A stretch of DNA of 62,235 nucleotides from an uncultured Clostridia bacterium (GCA_944380845.1 CALWIU010000025.1:1-62235), one strand, 5' to 3'; positions 1-10,590 are shown, counted from the stretch's first letter. The notes: generated from the letters alone by a model not told the origin. Program-made: numbers and translations.

Positions 1-185
1 CATTTGAAAATATGCAAAAAGCCATCCTTGCGCAGTATGACGCTACGGTGGAAAAAATGGCAAAGCTCAAAGCCGAAGGCAAGGAAAAAACCGTCACCTA
101 CCGTCAGCTTTTTGCCAATAAATTGCAACTTCAGGCGATGCTGTCCTATTATCGGGCTTATGGGCTGTTGGAAAACAACGAATAA
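1..185 (+). CDS. 3' end of a small conserved-looking ORF, function unknown
   Basis: An open frame enters from the left edge (codons starting at position 3) and stops with TAA at 183-185, giving about 60 residues. The piece is helical and rich in Lys, Gln and Ala, and ends in a Tyr-rich stretch before the final Glu. An internal ATG at 12 would give a 57-residue protein, but no ribosome site can be judged because the upstream sequence is missing. No domain is recognised. It could be the tail of a longer protein or a complete small one. Confidence 0.5.
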   Translation, partial: FENMQKAILAQYDATVEKMAKLKAEGKEKTVTYRQLFANKLQLQAMLSYYRAYGLLENNE

Positions 186-502
186 AAACCGGCGGCATAA
201 AATTTAACGATCGGGAAATTGCAGAAAATGGAGATCAACGATGGCGATCCGTAAAAAGTTGGAAATCATTGCTCAGAACGGGCGGCATTCGCTCCCTTCA
301 TAAATACAGACGGAACCTGTATTTTGCAAAGAACCGTTGCGTTTGACGCGCCCAGCGGCGCGATGCAATGCTTTCAACCGCATGATCCCGCTGAGCGGGA
401 AGCGGCAATGCCTTTCCTTCTGTTTCGGTTCCCTGTTCTGTTGATCGCACAGTCTCAACAAAACGATAGCATGGATCCCATGCAAAAAACCTTTGCTTTT
501 GC
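186..502. other. Gene-free stretch with short hairpins only
   Basis: No coding frame with a credible start and ribosome site was found on either strand. Short inverted repeats occur: a 7-bp stem near 303-323 (AATACAG/CTGTATT) and a 5-bp GC stem near 384-397. Neither is followed by a clear T-run, so neither is a convincing terminator for the flanking convergent genes. Confidence 0.5.
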
Positions 503-1093
503 TTACAGGCGAATGGATTCACCGGGTTTTACGATCAGAGCGCCGGGAGCGGTGAATTGCTTTGCCCTGTCAGGATCAAACAGCTTTCCGGGCGACATAT
601 GCACCGGAATGTTATGCTTTGCTGCAATTTGCCTGGCACAATGAATCGCTTCCGGAACATCCATTGTATAGGTTTCATCCATCGGCAAAACGGCATAATC
701 CAGTTTTCGCTCCGCCATGCGTGACATTTCAGATGTTTCCCCGGTGTCACCGGCAAAATAAACCGAAACGCCGTCCGCCGTTACAAGATATCCCACGCAT
801 TCCGATTTTTTATGATGGTGATTGTAGGCTTCTACCGCTTCAACAACCGCAAAATCAAGCGTCAGGGTCTGATACGCCCCGTTTTTTAACGCGTCAAAAT
901 TTTGCCAAATCACACAGCCCGGATTTTTTGCCGGCAAATCGATGCAGTTATGATCATGGTGCTGGTGGGTCACCAAAATCAAATCCGCCGGGGCGTCGTA
1001 TCCCTCCCCCGCAAAGGGGTCAATATAAAGAACCTTGCCGCTGTCTGTGGTCATACGAAGGCTGCCGTGCCCCTGATAAAGTAAAGTTGCCAT
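503..1093 (-). CDS. MBL-fold metal-dependent hydrolase
   Basis: 196 residues, metallo-beta-lactamase fold. The metal-binding signature HxHxDH is complete (His43, His45, Asp47, His48), and the second metal region GDTGE follows at about residue 114. The chain is about the length of the UlaG/YtnP-like single-domain group, with no extra domain. Cytoplasmic; no signal peptide. The substrate cannot be read from the sequence. An AGGAGG site lies about 10 nt upstream of the ATG. It is convergent with the ORF at the left edge and appears to be its own transcription unit, separated by about 100 bp from the next gene upstream. Confidence 0.85.
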   Translation of the reverse strand: MATLLYQGHGSLRMTTDSGKVLYIDPFAGEGYDAPADLILVTHQHHDHNCIDLPAKNPGCVIWQNFDALKNGAYQTLTLDFAVVEAVEAYNHHHKKSECVGYLVTADGVSVYFAGDTGETSEMSRMAERKLDYAVLPMDETYTMDVPEAIHCARQIAAKHNIPVHMSPGKLFDPDRAKQFTAPGALIVKPGESIRL

Positions 1094-1196
1094 AAAGGAA
1101 GAACCTCCTGTTTGGGTATTTTACAAAAGTTGAAAACTCCAGCCGTGCGTTCCCGCTGCCTCTGCCAGATGCGCCGCGGGGAAAGCATTGTTTACA

Positions 1197-1589
1197 TCAG
1201 AAGACAATGACAACCGGTTCGCTTGTGAAAGAGCAGATGGTGGCGGTAGCGTTTTTCATATAGAATACCTGGGTATTGTCATCGTTTTCATCGTACAGGG
1301 AACGAAGATTCGGATAGGCATCCAGCATGGATTTTTTCGCTTCCACGCGCTCATCCTCGACCAGTTCACAGGCAACACGGATCCATTCCCCGCCGCAGAA
1401 GGCGCAAATCTCGACCTTGGGGTTTGCGGCGATCTGGTGACTGACCGCTTTTACCTTGCCGGTCTGGATATAAAGTTTTCCTTCAAATTGATGGATCGTT
1501 CCGAACGGCCGCACCCGCGGCTGATCGCCTTCGACCGTTGCGAGATAGTAGGTTTCCGCTTTTTTCAAAAAGTCATATACGCGTTTCAT
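1197..1589 (-). CDS. Pyridoxamine 5'-phosphate oxidase-like flavin-binding protein
   Basis: 130 residues, a split-barrel flavoprotein of the pyridoxamine-oxidase-like superfamily. The N-terminus has the typical pattern of a short helix, then AETYYLATV and RVRPFG, a strand-turn-strand unit that normally binds FMN phosphate. A second half with GEWIRV follows. The length matches the small clostridial members of this group, which are usually of unknown substrate and are not true PdxH enzymes. A GAGGAG site precedes the ATG. Flavin binding is inferred from the family; a deazaflavin or heme ligand is also known in this superfamily. Confidence 0.8.
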   Translation of the reverse strand: MKRVYDFLKKAETYYLATVEGDQPRVRPFGTIHQFEGKLYIQTGKVKAVSHQIAANPKVEICAFCGGEWIRVACELVEDERVEAKKSMLDAYPNLRSLYDENDDNTQVFYMKNATATICSFTSEPVVIVF

Positions 1590-1664
1590 ACGATTTTCTG
1601 CTCCTCTTTTCTTTTTTCTGTCTGTAGTCTGTCATCTTCTGCCGGCTTCAACGCCGGTGATTTT

Positions 1665-2462
1665 TTACGGCATTTCCCGGTGCGGTTCATTGCCGGCAGG
1701 CACCGCGTCTGTGGGTTCAGCAACCCTGTTTTGCCGCGCGTCCGCTATCGCACCGCCCCGATCTGCCGGCAGTTTCCGGTTGCCTTTTCTATTGGCTGGG
1801 TCAAGCGTTTTCCTGATTTTTTTCCAACCCTTTACCAGCCCTTCTCCGCTCTCTTTCAATTCTTTTCGCTCTGTGTATATCTGAGCCGCAAGACCGGCGG
1901 CGCCGAGCAGCAGGGAAAAAACAACGACCCAACCGTCAGACAGCAGGGTTTTCGCCTGAATCGGCACAAAAAACAAGGATGCGCCTGTAAAGGCTGTCGT
2001 GACAATCGTCATAATGTATTTATACTTTGTGCTGATGATTCCAACAACAATACCGCCGACAAAGCCGATCAGTGTGCTGACTGCGTCCCCCAAAAAGGAA
2101 AGGTAAGTCGGCAAGGCGGCAAAAACAAGAAAAAATGTCGTGACAAAAAGTTGCAGCTTAAACAGCTTTTTTGAAAAATAGGCACATAAACCGCCGGTGA
2201 CAACGCCAAACAAAATCAGAATATCCATTCCGGTTCCTTTTGGCGAAGTCAGCAGACCGATAACAAAAACCGGAACCAGAAAACCGATCCAAAAGAAGAA
2301 AAAGGCGTTCCAGATCTTATGCACCTTATGTCCGAAAAAACAGGTTGCCAACGCACAAATTCCCATCACCCACGGGAGCGCAGAACGAAGCAGGGCAACG
2401 ATGTTTTCATAGCCGGCAGGCGCGGCGTCAATGATTTTTTCCAACAGTTCATAAAATTCCAT
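1665..2462 (-). CDS. TMEM198-like/DUF4203-type membrane protein
   Basis: 265 residues with about seven hydrophobic segments between residues 25 and 195, including Gly-rich helices (for example GFVGGIVVGII). A polar C-terminal tail of roughly 70 residues is rich in Lys, Arg, Ala and Pro. The arrangement fits the DUF4203/TMEM198-like family of integral membrane proteins, whose function is unknown in bacteria. There is only a weak ribosome site (GGATAAAATG upstream), so the start is less certain. It lies downstream of the upp terminator, so it is probably transcribed separately. The basic tail likely faces the cytoplasm. Confidence 0.65.
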   Translation of the reverse strand: MEFYELLEKIIDAAPAGYENIVALLRSALPWVMGICALATCFFGHKVHKIWNAFFFFWIGFLVPVFVIGLLTSPKGTGMDILILFGVVTGGLCAYFSKKLFKLQLFVTTFFLVFAALPTYLSFLGDAVSTLIGFVGGIVVGIISTKYKYIMTIVTTAFTGASLFFVPIQAKTLLSDGWVVVFSLLLGAAGLAAQIYTERKELKESGEGLVKGWKKIRKTLDPANRKGNRKLPADRGGAIADARQNRVAEPTDAVPAGNEPHREMP

Positions 2463-2501
2463 TTTTACATTTTATCCGATCGATCAAAAAATTTCTTTCA
2501 C

Positions 2502-2551
2502 AAAAAAAGGGCAACGATCAAAGCAAGGAAAAATGCTTCAATCGGCTGCCC
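2502..2551 (-). terminator. Rho-independent terminator of upp
   Basis: An imperfect 17-18 bp stem (arms 2509-2525 and about 2534-2551) is followed on the minus strand by a run of seven T (complement 2502-2508). It lies about 55 nt past the upp stop. Confidence 0.75.
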
Positions 2552-2606
2552 TGTTATGTTACGCCAAAAAATATTCTGTCTTCAGAAAACCGGGCATCGA
2601 TACCTC

Positions 2607-3239
2607 TTATTTTGTACCGAAGATCCGGTCGCCGGCGTCGCCAAGGCCGGGAACGATATAGGCGTGCTCGTTCAGTTTTTCATCCAGCGCCGCCAAATAG
2701 ATCTGCACATCGGGGTGCGCTTTTGTCAGGGCTTCCAGCCCTTCCGGCGCGCCGATGATGCCGATAAATTTAATGGAATGGGGCTTGCGCTTTTTGATCT
2801 GATTGATTGCGTCAATGGCAGAGCCGCCGGTGGCAAGCATGGGGTCAAGCAAAATGACATCCCTTTCATGAACATCCGCCGGGAGCTTGCAATAATATTC
2901 AACCGGCATATGGGTGTCAGGATCCCGATACATACCAATGTGACCGACCCTTGCGGAAGGCAGCAAGGCAAGCATACCATCAACCATGCCGATACCGGCA
3001 CGAAGAATCGGAACAAACGCCAGCTTTTTACCGGAAATGACCTTTGCTTTTGCGACTGCCACAGGGGTTTCCACTTCCACTTCCTCTAAAGGAAGATCTC
3101 TTGTCGCCTCGTAGCACATAAGCATGGAAATTTCGCGAACCAAATCACGAAAATCCTTGGAACTGGTGTTTTTATCCCGCAGAATGGCCAGTTTATGCTG
3201 GATCAGGGGATGATTGGTAACTGTGACTTGCTGATTCAT
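2607..3239 (-). CDS. upp: Uracil phosphoribosyltransferase
   Basis: Salvage enzyme that joins uracil to PRPP to give UMP. The 210-residue chain has the usual family length. The PRPP-binding loop is clear ([12 protein letters not shown]), with the upstream PILRAGIGM segment and the C-terminal uracil-site region GLGDAGDR. The ATG at 3239 is preferred because GGAGG lies about 10 nt upstream; a GTG two codons earlier (3245) is also possible. It is a single-gene unit with its own consensus promoter and terminator. Confidence 0.95.
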   Translation of the reverse strand: MNQQVTVTNHPLIQHKLAILRDKNTSSKDFRDLVREISMLMCYEATRDLPLEEVEVETPVAVAKAKVISGKKLAFVPILRAGIGMVDGMLALLPSARVGHIGMYRDPDTHMPVEYYCKLPADVHERDVILLDPMLATGGSAIDAINQIKKRKPHSIKFIGIIGAPEGLEALTKAHPDVQIYLAALDEKLNEHAYIVPGLGDAGDRIFGTK

Positions 3240-3274
3240 CGACACAAAACCTCCGACTGTTTTTTTTCAAAACA

Positions 3275-3303
3275 ATTATACTATTCCGCTGTCGAATTTG
3301 CAA
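3275..3303 (-). promoter_or_regulatory. Sigma-A type promoter of upp
   Basis: TTGCAA at 3303-3298 and TATAAT at 3280-3275, separated by 17 bp, about 36 nt before the upp start. Confidence 0.75.
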
Positions 3304-3330
3304 GACAGAACCGGGATTTTGCCGTAATTT

Positions 3331-6168
3331 TTAAAACCGCTCCCCGTTGAACACACGCTTCAGATACTGCCCGGTATAGCTCTGCTCAACCTCGGCGACC
3401 TGCTCAGGCGTGCCATGAGCAATAACAGTCCCACCGCCGTCGCCGCCTTCGGGTCCCATATCGATAATGTAATCGGCCGTTTTGATGACATCCAGATTGT
3501 GCTCGATCACAACAATGGAATTCCCCGCATCCACCAATTGTTGCAAGACATCAATCAGTTTATGCACATCTGCGGTATGCAGGCCGGTCGTCGGTTCGTC
3601 CAGAATATAGATCGTCCGCCCTGTGGCGCGCTTGGACAGCTCTGTTGCCAGCTTGACGCGCTGCGCTTCGCCGCCGGACAGGGTTGTTGCCGGCTGTCCG
3701 ATTTTGACATACCCCAGCCCCACATCATAAAGCGTGCGCAGCTTGCGTTCAATTTTCGGGATGCCGGAAAAGAAGTTCATTCCCTCTTCAATGGTCATTT
3801 CCAGCACATCATAAATGCTTTTTCCCTTATATTTGACTTCCAGTGTTTCGCGGTTGAAGCGCGCGCCTTTACAGACCTCACAGGGGACATACACATCCGC
3901 CAGAAAGTGCATTTCTATTTTTACAATGCCGTCGCCCTGACACGCTTCGCACCGGCCGCCGGGCACATTAAACGAAAACCGTCCCGGTGAATACCCGCGC
4001 ATTTTGGCGTCCTGGGTCATGGCGAAAAGCTGACGAATGTCGGTAAACACGCCGGTATAGGTCGCCGGATTGGAACGGGGCGTTCTGCCGATGGGGGATT
4101 GATCGATGTTGATGATCTTGTCCAAATTTGACACGCCGAGAATGTCATCGCACAGCCCCGGTGCTTTTTTGGCTCCGTTCAGTTCGTTCGCAAGACGCTT
4201 ATACAAAATTTCGTTAATCAGAGAGGATTTTCCCGATCCGGATACGCCGGTCACACAGACAAATTCTCCCAGCGGAATACGCACATCAATATTTTTCAAA
4301 TTGTTTTCCCGCGCGCCGCAAATTTCCAAAAACTGCCCGTTTCCGGCTCTTCTTGTTTGCGGGATCGGGATCTGCTTTTCGCCGCTCAGATATTGCCCGG
4401 TAATGGATTTTTTACATTTCAGAAGCTGCTTCAGCGTGCCGGCGCAAACGACCTCGCCCCCGTGGATGCCAGCGCCGGGACCGATATCCACGATATAATC
4501 CGCCGCATACATGGTTTCCGCGTCGTGCTCAACGACGATCAGCGTGTTCCCCAAATCGCGCAGCTCCTTCAGGGTTTGCAGCAGTTTGGCATTGTCGCGC
4601 TGGTGAAGCCCGATGCTCGGTTCGTCCAAAATATACAAAACGCCCATCAGAGAAGAGCCGATCTGCGTTGCCAGCCGGATCCGCTGGCTTTCACCGCCGG
4701 ACAGCGTCGCCGACGCCCGCGCCAAGGTAAGATAGTCCAGTCCCACGCTGACCAGAAAATGCAGCCGGGAACGGATCTCTTTCAGGATCTGTTCAGCAAT
4801 CATCTGTTCGCGTGAGGACAGTTTGATCTGTTCAATAAATTCCAGCGCTTTTTTTACCGACAAATGGGTGAACTCATCAATGTTCTTTCCGGCAACCGTT
4901 ACGGCAAGGATTTCCTTTTTCAGCCTTGCACCGCCGCAGTCCGGGCAGGTCTCGGTCGACATGAACTGCTCAATTTCATACCGCGCCCATTCGCTGGTGG
5001 ACTCGCGATAGCGTCTGTCCAGATTGTTGACGATTCCTTCAAACTCATGCAGATATGTGCCCGACCCATATCCCCCGCTGCGGGTCAGTTTCAGCTTTTC
5101 CTTACCTGTGCCGAACAAAATTTTATCCACAACCTGTTTCGGCAGATCCTTGACCGGCGTATTCAGGGAAAAGTCGTATTGTTTTGCCAGGGCGTCCATA
5201 TACATTCTTGCCACGGTGCCCTTGTCCATAACCGTCCAGCCCGGCGCGCGAATCGCCCCTTCGGCAATGGAAAGCCGTCGATTCGGGATCACCAGATCGG
5301 GATTGACCTTCATAAAAAAGCTCAAGCCGGTACAGGTCGGGCAGGCGCCGGCGGGGTTATTGAACGAAAACATCCGCGGCGTCAGTTCCTCCATGCTGAA
5401 ATTATGCTCGGGGCAGGACCAGTTCTGAGAAAAGAGCATTTCCTCCCCGCCGATCACATCCACAAGCACCGTGCCGCCGGTCAGCTTGGAAGCGATTTCG
5501 ATGGAATCGGTCAGGCGGGATCGAACGGAGCTTTTGACCGCCAAACGATCGACCACCACATCGATGGTATGCTTTTTGTTTTTGTCCAAAAAGATTTCTT
5601 CCGACAGGTCATATAGATTTCCGTCTACGCGCACGCGGGCATATCCGGAACGGCGGGCTGCGTCAAGCTCTTTGATATGCTCGCCTTTTCTGCCGTTGAC
5701 CGTCCGCGCCAGCACCTGAAAACGGGTGCCTTCCGGAAGCTCCAGAATTTTATCAACGATCTGATCGACCGTTTGCTGTTTGATCTCTCTGCCGCAAACC
5801 GGGCAATGCGGAATGCCGATGCGCGCATACAGCAGACGCAAATAGTCATATATCTCCGTAACCGTTCCGACGGTGGAACGGGGGTTTTTGGAGGTGGTTT
5901 TCTGATCGATGGATATGGCGGGAGAAAGCCCGTCAATGGAATCGACATTGGGTTTTTCCATCTGCCCTAAGAACTGACGCGCATAGGAGGACAGCGACTC
6001 TACATAGCGCCGCTGCCCCTCGGCATAGATCGTATCAAACGCCAGTGAAGATTTTCCCGAACCGGATAAACCGGTAAAAACCACCAGTTTGTCTCTTGGA
6101 ATCGTTACATCAATATTTTTTAAATTGTGCTCGCGCGCACCTTTTACAACCAGATTTTTTTGTGCCAC
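3331..6168 (-). CDS. uvrA: Excinuclease ABC subunit A
   Basis: Damage-recognition ATPase of nucleotide excision repair; works with UvrB. 945 residues, the normal length. Two ABC ATPase modules are visible: Walker [10 protein letters not shown] near residue 33 and GVSGSGKSS near 640, with ABC signatures TLSGGESQR and TLSGGEAQR. Cys pairs of the zinc modules are present ([19 protein letters not shown] with CEVCKG). The start is a GTG located 2 nt after the uvrB stop, so the two genes are translationally linked. No separate promoter is visible. Confidence 0.97.
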   Translation of the reverse strand: MAQKNLVVKGAREHNLKNIDVTIPRDKLVVFTGLSGSGKSSLAFDTIYAEGQRRYVESLSSYARQFLGQMEKPNVDSIDGLSPAISIDQKTTSKNPRSTVGTVTEIYDYLRLLYARIGIPHCPVCGREIKQQTVDQIVDKILELPEGTRFQVLARTVNGRKGEHIKELDAARRSGYARVRVDGNLYDLSEEIFLDKNKKHTIDVVVDRLAVKSSVRSRLTDSIEIASKLTGGTVLVDVIGGEEMLFSQNWSCPEHNFSMEELTPRMFSFNNPAGACPTCTGLSFFMKVNPDLVIPNRRLSIAEGAIRAPGWTVMDKGTVARMYMDALAKQYDFSLNTPVKDLPKQVVDKILFGTGKEKLKLTRSGGYGSGTYLHEFEGIVNNLDRRYRESTSEWARYEIEQFMSTETCPDCGGARLKKEILAVTVAGKNIDEFTHLSVKKALEFIEQIKLSSREQMIAEQILKEIRSRLHFLVSVGLDYLTLARASATLSGGESQRIRLATQIGSSLMGVLYILDEPSIGLHQRDNAKLLQTLKELRDLGNTLIVVEHDAETMYAADYIVDIGPGAGIHGGEVVCAGTLKQLLKCKKSITGQYLSGEKQIPIPQTRRAGNGQFLEICGARENNLKNIDVRIPLGEFVCVTGVSGSGKSSLINEILYKRLANELNGAKKAPGLCDDILGVSNLDKIINIDQSPIGRTPRSNPATYTGVFTDIRQLFAMTQDAKMRGYSPGRFSFNVPGGRCEACQGDGIVKIEMHFLADVYVPCEVCKGARFNRETLEVKYKGKSIYDVLEMTIEEGMNFFSGIPKIERKLRTLYDVGLGYVKIGQPATTLSGGEAQRVKLATELSKRATGRTIYILDEPTTGLHTADVHKLIDVLQQLVDAGNSIVVIEHNLDVIKTADYIIDMGPEGGDGGGTVIAHGTPEQVAEVEQSYTGQYLKRVFNGERF

Positions 6169-6170
6169 TG

Positions 6171-8132
6171 TTATTTTCCCTGCCTTAATTTTTCGATGCG
6201 GTCGCGCAAATACGCCGCGTGTTCAAATTCCAGTATCTTTGCTGCTGCCCGCATTTCCTTTGTCAATTTTTCAATCAATTCTTCACGCTCACGGCGGCTG
6301 AGCTTTTTGGTCGATTTCTTTTCCGTTTCGGCTTTGGAAGAAATTTCAATGATATCGCGCACATCTTTGTGAATCGTTTGCGGAACGATTCCATGCGCCC
6401 GGTTATATGCAGCCTGTTTTTCCCGACGGCGCAGCGTTTCACGAATCGCCCGCTCCATGGACGGCGTAACCGTATCGGCATACATAATGACCATACCGTC
6501 GGCATTTCGCGCCGCTCTGCCGATGGTCTGGATCAGCGATGTTTCCGAGCGCAAAAAGCCTTCTTTGTCGGCATCAAGAATGGCAACCAGAGAAACTTCA
6601 GGAATGTCCAGTCCTTCGCGCAAAAGGTTGATACCCACCAGCACATCAAATTCGCCCAGACGCAAATCCCGTATGATCTCCATGCGTTCGATGGTATCCA
6701 CATCATAATGAAGATACCGAACCTTGATGCCGAAGGTCTGCAAATAGTCGGTCAGATTTTCCGCCATTTTTCGCGTCAGCGTGGTGACCAGGACGCGTTC
6801 ATTCTTTTCGACGCGCAGTTGGATTTCACCGATCAGATCATCCATCTGGCCTTCTGTGGCGCGAACGCTGATGTCCGGATCCAGCAGGCCGGTCGGACGA
6901 ATCACCTGTTCGGCAATGACAGCGCTTTGCGACCGCTCAAATTCACCGGGCGTTGCGCTTATAAAGATTTTTTGCCCGGTCGCAGCGTAAAATTCATCGA
7001 AGGTCAGCGGTCTGTTATCAAAGGCAGACGGCAGACGGAAACCATACTTTACCAGATTTTCCTTGCGGGAGCGATCTCCGCCGTACATGGCGCGCACCTG
7101 CGGTAAGGTCACATGGCTTTCATCCACAAACAACAGAAAATCCTTTGGAAAATAATGAAGAAGCGTGAAGGGCGGTGAACCCGGTTCCCTGCCGCTCATG
7201 ACCCGGGAATAATTTTCAATGCCCTTGCAAAAGCCTGTTTCCCGAAGCATCTCGATATCATATTCCGTGCGCTGACGAATGCGCTGCGCCTCGATCAGCT
7301 TGCCTTCTTTTTGAAATTGCGCTTCACATTCCAGCATTTCCTGATAAATCGCAGCAATCGCCTGCTCCAGCTTTTCACGCCCGACAACATAATGAGACGC
7401 CGGATAGATCGCCACATGGTTCAGGATCCGCCGCACCTGTCCGGTCAGCGGATTGATTTCGCTGATACGGTCAATCTCATCGCCGAAAAATTCCACACGA
7501 ATTGCAAATTCATCGGTATAAACCGGAAAAATCTCTACCGTATCGCCCCGCACACGGAACTTGTTACGAGTAAAATTGATATCGTTTCGCTCGTACTGAA
7601 TCTCGACAAGTTTTTTCAGCAGGTCGTCCCGTTCCTTCTGCATCCCGGGACGAAGAGAAATAACCATGCTGCGGTAATCAATGGGGTCGCCCAACGAATA
7701 GATGCAGGAAACGCTGGCGACGATAATCACATCCCGCCGTTCGGACAGCGCGGATGTAGCAGAATGGCGCAGGCGGTCGATTTCATCGTTAATGGCAGAA
7801 TCCTTTTCGATATAGGTATCGGTGGTGGGGATATATGCTTCCGGCTGGTAATAATCGTAATAGGAAACAAAATATTCCACGGCATTTTCAGGGAAAAATT
7901 CTCTGAACTCACTGCAAAGCTGCGCCGCCAATGTCTTATTATGAGCCAGAACCAGCGTCGGACGATTTAAGCGCTCGATGATATTTGCCATCGTGAAGGT
8001 CTTTCCCGAACCGGTTACCCCCAAAAGAGTCTGCTCCCTGTTCCCTGCCTGAATACTGCGGCACAGCTCTTCAATCGCCTCGGGCTGATCGCCCATCGGC
8101 TTAAAATCCGAATGCAAAACAAACCGATCCAT
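6171..8132 (-). CDS. uvrB: Excinuclease ABC subunit B
   Basis: DNA helicase-like damage-verification subunit that takes over from UvrA and recruits UvrC. 653 residues. Walker A is GVTGSGKT. The DNA-inserting beta-hairpin region, rich in Tyr, begins [12 protein letters not shown]. The C-terminal UVR motif (last 40 residues) is the UvrC/UvrA contact. The ATG at 8132 has GGAGG 7 nt upstream; a TTG two codons earlier is less likely. First gene of uvrB-uvrA. No LexA-type box was found upstream. Confidence 0.97.
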   Translation of the reverse strand: MDRFVLHSDFKPMGDQPEAIEELCRSIQAGNREQTLLGVTGSGKTFTMANIIERLNRPTLVLAHNKTLAAQLCSEFREFFPENAVEYFVSYYDYYQPEAYIPTTDTYIEKDSAINDEIDRLRHSATSALSERRDVIIVASVSCIYSLGDPIDYRSMVISLRPGMQKERDDLLKKLVEIQYERNDINFTRNKFRVRGDTVEIFPVYTDEFAIRVEFFGDEIDRISEINPLTGQVRRILNHVAIYPASHYVVGREKLEQAIAAIYQEMLECEAQFQKEGKLIEAQRIRQRTEYDIEMLRETGFCKGIENYSRVMSGREPGSPPFTLLHYFPKDFLLFVDESHVTLPQVRAMYGGDRSRKENLVKYGFRLPSAFDNRPLTFDEFYAATGQKIFISATPGEFERSQSAVIAEQVIRPTGLLDPDISVRATEGQMDDLIGEIQLRVEKNERVLVTTLTRKMAENLTDYLQTFGIKVRYLHYDVDTIERMEIIRDLRLGEFDVLVGINLLREGLDIPEVSLVAILDADKEGFLRSETSLIQTIGRAARNADGMVIMYADTVTPSMERAIRETLRRREKQAAYNRAHGIVPQTIHKDVRDIIEISSKAETEKKSTKKLSRREREELIEKLTKEMRAAAKILEFEHAAYLRDRIEKLRQGK

Positions 8133-8272
8133 CGCCAAACCTCCTTTTTTTACCGGACAACATCCCGTTCAGCAGGCTGTTTTTATTTGTCTTTTTCCAA
8201 AAGACCAGCCGTGCTGCCGTCTCTCTTTTCCGAAACTGGCAAACCAAAAAACAGCCAGAAAACCAATTCTAT

Positions 8273-8301
8273 ATTTTATCATAATACCACACATTTTGCA
8301 A
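8273..8301 (-). promoter_or_regulatory. Putative promoter of uvrB-uvrA
   Basis: TTGCAA (8301-8296) and TAAAAT (8278-8273) with a 17-bp spacer. This would give a leader of about 130 nt before uvrB. The rest of the roughly 400-bp gap 8133-8534 holds only this site and the 8461-8494 terminator. Confidence 0.5.
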
Positions 8302-8460
8302 CACCGCAGCTACGGGAAAAACTTTTACCAAAGCAGGCGGTGTTTTTGCCTGTCGGGATCCGCCTTTCTGCCAGCGCGAGCAAAAAGCATCCGCACCGTT
8401 CTTGTAGCAGAACCGTTCATCCGCACCTTGCTTTTCCTTTCCGGCGGCCTGCCGGCAAAA

Positions 8461-8494
8461 TAGAAAAGCGCCGTTCGTTTGACCAAACGGCGCC
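8461..8494 (-). terminator. Terminator downstream of the Gfo/Idh/MocA gene
   Basis: Perfect 8-bp GC-rich stem (8468-8475 with 8486-8493) followed on the minus strand by CTTTTCTATTTT. It ends the 8535-9593 gene, about 40 nt past its stop. Confidence 0.75.
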
Positions 8495-8534
8495 AAAATC
8501 TTCTGTTCTTACCGGCTCCCCTGCAAGGACTGTC

Positions 8535-9593
8535 TTAGATCCGGCAGGGCAAACCATGCCCCACGCGATCCACTTCAAAAATCAGGTCGATCACGCGCAT
8601 GACACGCAAGGCCTGTTCAGGACGGACAAGGAGTTCTTCTTTGCCTTCCATGGCTCGCAAAACATTGGGATAAAAGGTTAAAAAGCTGTCGCACGAAAGC
8701 TCCGGAAGAGGCAGCTCCCGCACGGTATCCCTGGGGCGGGGCGCCATGGTTCTTGTTGGCCCTGCCGCCGTATAAACGATGTCGTCGCCCCATTCCATCT
8801 CGCCGTCACCGGCAAGCTGCACCATTCGTCCGCTGCACTCCCAATTGTCGATCACAAGCGTGCCGTTATCGCAGGAAACATGCCATCGGGGATGGTTGAT
8901 AAAGCAATTGGTGGAAAACTCACACACGCCGGTAACGTCGTTTTCAAAATGCAAAAAGATTTTTACATTATCGTCTACCTCATCGGAAAAGAGCTTGACA
9001 AGATGAGCGTCTACCGCAGTCACAGGCGCCGGGATCATATCAAGCAATTGATCGATCAGATGAATGCCCCAATCATAGGTCATGCCGCCGCCGTTGATTT
9101 TGTGACCACGCCAGCCGTGCATGGAGCCGCGGGAGCCCTGCACACGGCTTTCAATAAAATACGGCTTGCCGATGGTGCCGTCCTCGAGCACCTTACGCAC
9201 CATTCGGTAATCCCGATCCCAGCGACGGTTTTGGTGAACCGTAAACAACAGATCCATTTCGCGGGAAACCGCAATCATTTCTTCGAGCTCCGCCGCATTC
9301 AGAGCAACCGGTTTTTCACAAATGACATGCTTGCCCGCGCGCAGGCTGCGGATGGTTAAATCCTTATGCACATCGTTGGGGGTAGCGACCAGAACCAGTT
9401 CGATTTCGGGATCTGCCAGCAGATCGTCAAGGGTCGGATAAACCACCAGCCCCTTTTCCGCCGCTCGCTCACACGCCTCCTCACGGATATCGTAAACGCC
9501 TTTGACAAACAGATCGGGGATACGATCGCAAATGGAATGATAATGATAATTTGCCATGCCGCCAAACCCAATGATTGCCATGGTATGCCTCAT
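8535..9593 (-). CDS. Gfo/Idh/MocA family NAD(P)-dependent oxidoreductase
   Basis: 352 residues. The N-terminal Rossmann fold has the motif GFGGMAN near residue 9. The family motif EKPVALN (about residues 93-99) supplies the catalytic Lys. The C-terminal alpha/beta half contains the GGGMTYDWGIHLIDQ-type active-site segment (His at the usual place). Such enzymes oxidise or epimerise sugars, inositols or their derivatives; the substrate is not readable. It is a monocistronic gene with a strong promoter and terminator. Two starts are possible: 9593 (GGAGG 12 nt away) and 9581 (GAGG 6 nt away). Confidence 0.88.
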   Translation of the reverse strand: MRHTMAIIGFGGMANYHYHSICDRIPDLFVKGVYDIREEACERAAEKGLVVYPTLDDLLADPEIELVLVATPNDVHKDLTIRSLRAGKHVICEKPVALNAAELEEMIAVSREMDLLFTVHQNRRWDRDYRMVRKVLEDGTIGKPYFIESRVQGSRGSMHGWRGHKINGGGMTYDWGIHLIDQLLDMIPAPVTAVDAHLVKLFSDEVDDNVKIFLHFENDVTGVCEFSTNCFINHPRWHVSCDNGTLVIDNWECSGRMVQLAGDGEMEWGDDIVYTAAGPTRTMAPRPRDTVRELPLPELSCDSFLTFYPNVLRAMEGKEELLVRPEQALRVMRVIDLIFEVDRVGHGLPCRI

Positions 9594-9637
9594 AAAACAT
9601 CAACCTCCCGGTGGGACAACGCCCATTTCACACTTGC

Positions 9638-9666
9638 ATTGTAGCAAACCCGTTTCGACAATACAA
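9638..9666 (-). promoter_or_regulatory. Promoter of the Gfo/Idh/MocA gene with an operator-like palindrome
   Basis: TTGTAT (9666-9661) and TACAAT (9643-9638) with a 17-bp spacer. The spacer contains a 13-bp near-palindrome at 9645-9657 (CAAACCCGTTTCG on the plus strand), the right place for a repressor site. The rest of 9594-9924 holds AT-rich sequence and the 9883-9907 terminator. Confidence 0.55.
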
Positions 9667-9882
9667 GACATAGGTCCGTCATTTTTAGACCTTTTTTTCA
9701 TAAAAATACGAGAATTTCAGAATCTATTATAAAAATACACCAAAAAAGAACAATTTCCGCCACTTGCCGAAACCGTGGCAATCGAATCAAAAAAGCGGCG
9801 CAAAAAGGCCGCTGCCTGCCGGATCTTCTGCCTGCCTTGAAAAAGCGCTGTCGGCTGACGAGAGAACCGCGCTTTCCCCAAT

Positions 9883-9907
9883 AAAAAAAGCTCCCCCTAA
9901 GGGGAGC
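9883..9907 (-). terminator. Terminator of the TetR-family gene
   Basis: Stem GCTCCCC/GGGGAGC at 9890-9907, followed on the minus strand by a run of seven T. It lies 17 nt past the regulator's stop codon. Confidence 0.85.
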
Positions 9908-9924
9908 AAAATAACAGAGAAAAC

Positions 9925-10467
9925 TTATCCGTTCGATTTAACGCGGTTGATCATCGTCAGCGCCGTTTCGGAAACGGTCGGGATCGACTCTTTCATGTTG
10001 CCGGCAATCCAGTGTAAAATGATGCCCACGCAGCCAGCCAGAGCAAAAGAAAAACCGTAGTCTGAATAATACTGCTGATCAAAACATTTATCCATAACCA
10101 CGCGCACCAGTTTTGTAAAAAACTTTTTGTCGCCGTTGGGACCGAAAAGCGCAACGCAAAGATCCTTATTTTCCTGAATAAGCATCAGGAGGCGATTAAA
10201 GGCGCGCAAAAACTGTTTGTCGTTGAAGTTGACATTCAAATCATCACAGATGGTTTCAAACTTATGGACAATTTCCCACTCGAGCTGATCCAGCAGGTCA
10301 AACACATCGGTATAATGCAAATAAAAGGTTGCCCGGTTGATATCCGCCCGTTCGGAAAGTTCCTTAATCGTAATGTCTTTGATGGGTTTTTCCGTTAACA
10401 ATTCGACCAACACCTTATACAGGCGCTCTTTGGTCTTTTGCACGCGTCTGTCGGTCTTGCCTTCCAT
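9925..10467 (-). CDS. TetR/AcrR family transcriptional regulator
   Basis: 180 residues. The N-terminal 60 residues form the TetR DNA-binding domain: PIKDITIKELSERA, then the recognition helix segment INRATFYLHY. The C-terminal ligand-binding part has a Trp-containing helix (GIILHWIAGNMKES) like the C-terminal domain seen in DhaS/YbiH-like clostridial regulators. Its targets are not visible. No transporter is adjacent, and the neighbouring Gfo/Idh/MocA gene downstream has its own promoter. The gene probably controls itself, since a palindrome overlaps its -35 box. Confidence 0.88.
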   Translation of the reverse strand: MEGKTDRRVQKTKERLYKVLVELLTEKPIKDITIKELSERADINRATFYLHYTDVFDLLDQLEWEIVHKFETICDDLNVNFNDKQFLRAFNRLLMLIQENKDLCVALFGPNGDKKFFTKLVRVVMDKCFDQQYYSDYGFSFALAGCVGIILHWIAGNMKESIPTVSETALTMINRVKSNG

Positions 10468-10555
10468 ATCGATCTCATCTCCGCAACTAACACAAAATCG
10501 TGTCCTATATCATAGAAACAGGTAAAAATAGCGCGTCTCCTGTGGGAATAATATT

Positions 10556-10590
10556 ATTATAGTACAATTTACCAGATATAGTCAAGACTA
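10556..10590 (-). promoter_or_regulatory. Promoter and candidate operator of the TetR-family gene
   Basis: TTGACT (10585-10580) and TATAAT (10561-10556) with an 18-bp spacer. A perfect 5+2+5 palindrome, TAGTCAAGACTA, at 10579-10590 covers the -35 box and suggests autorepression. Confidence 0.6.

Noticed and set aside
1188-2174. 328-codon plus-strand frame
   Set aside because: Lies opposite two genes with proper starts; no motif.
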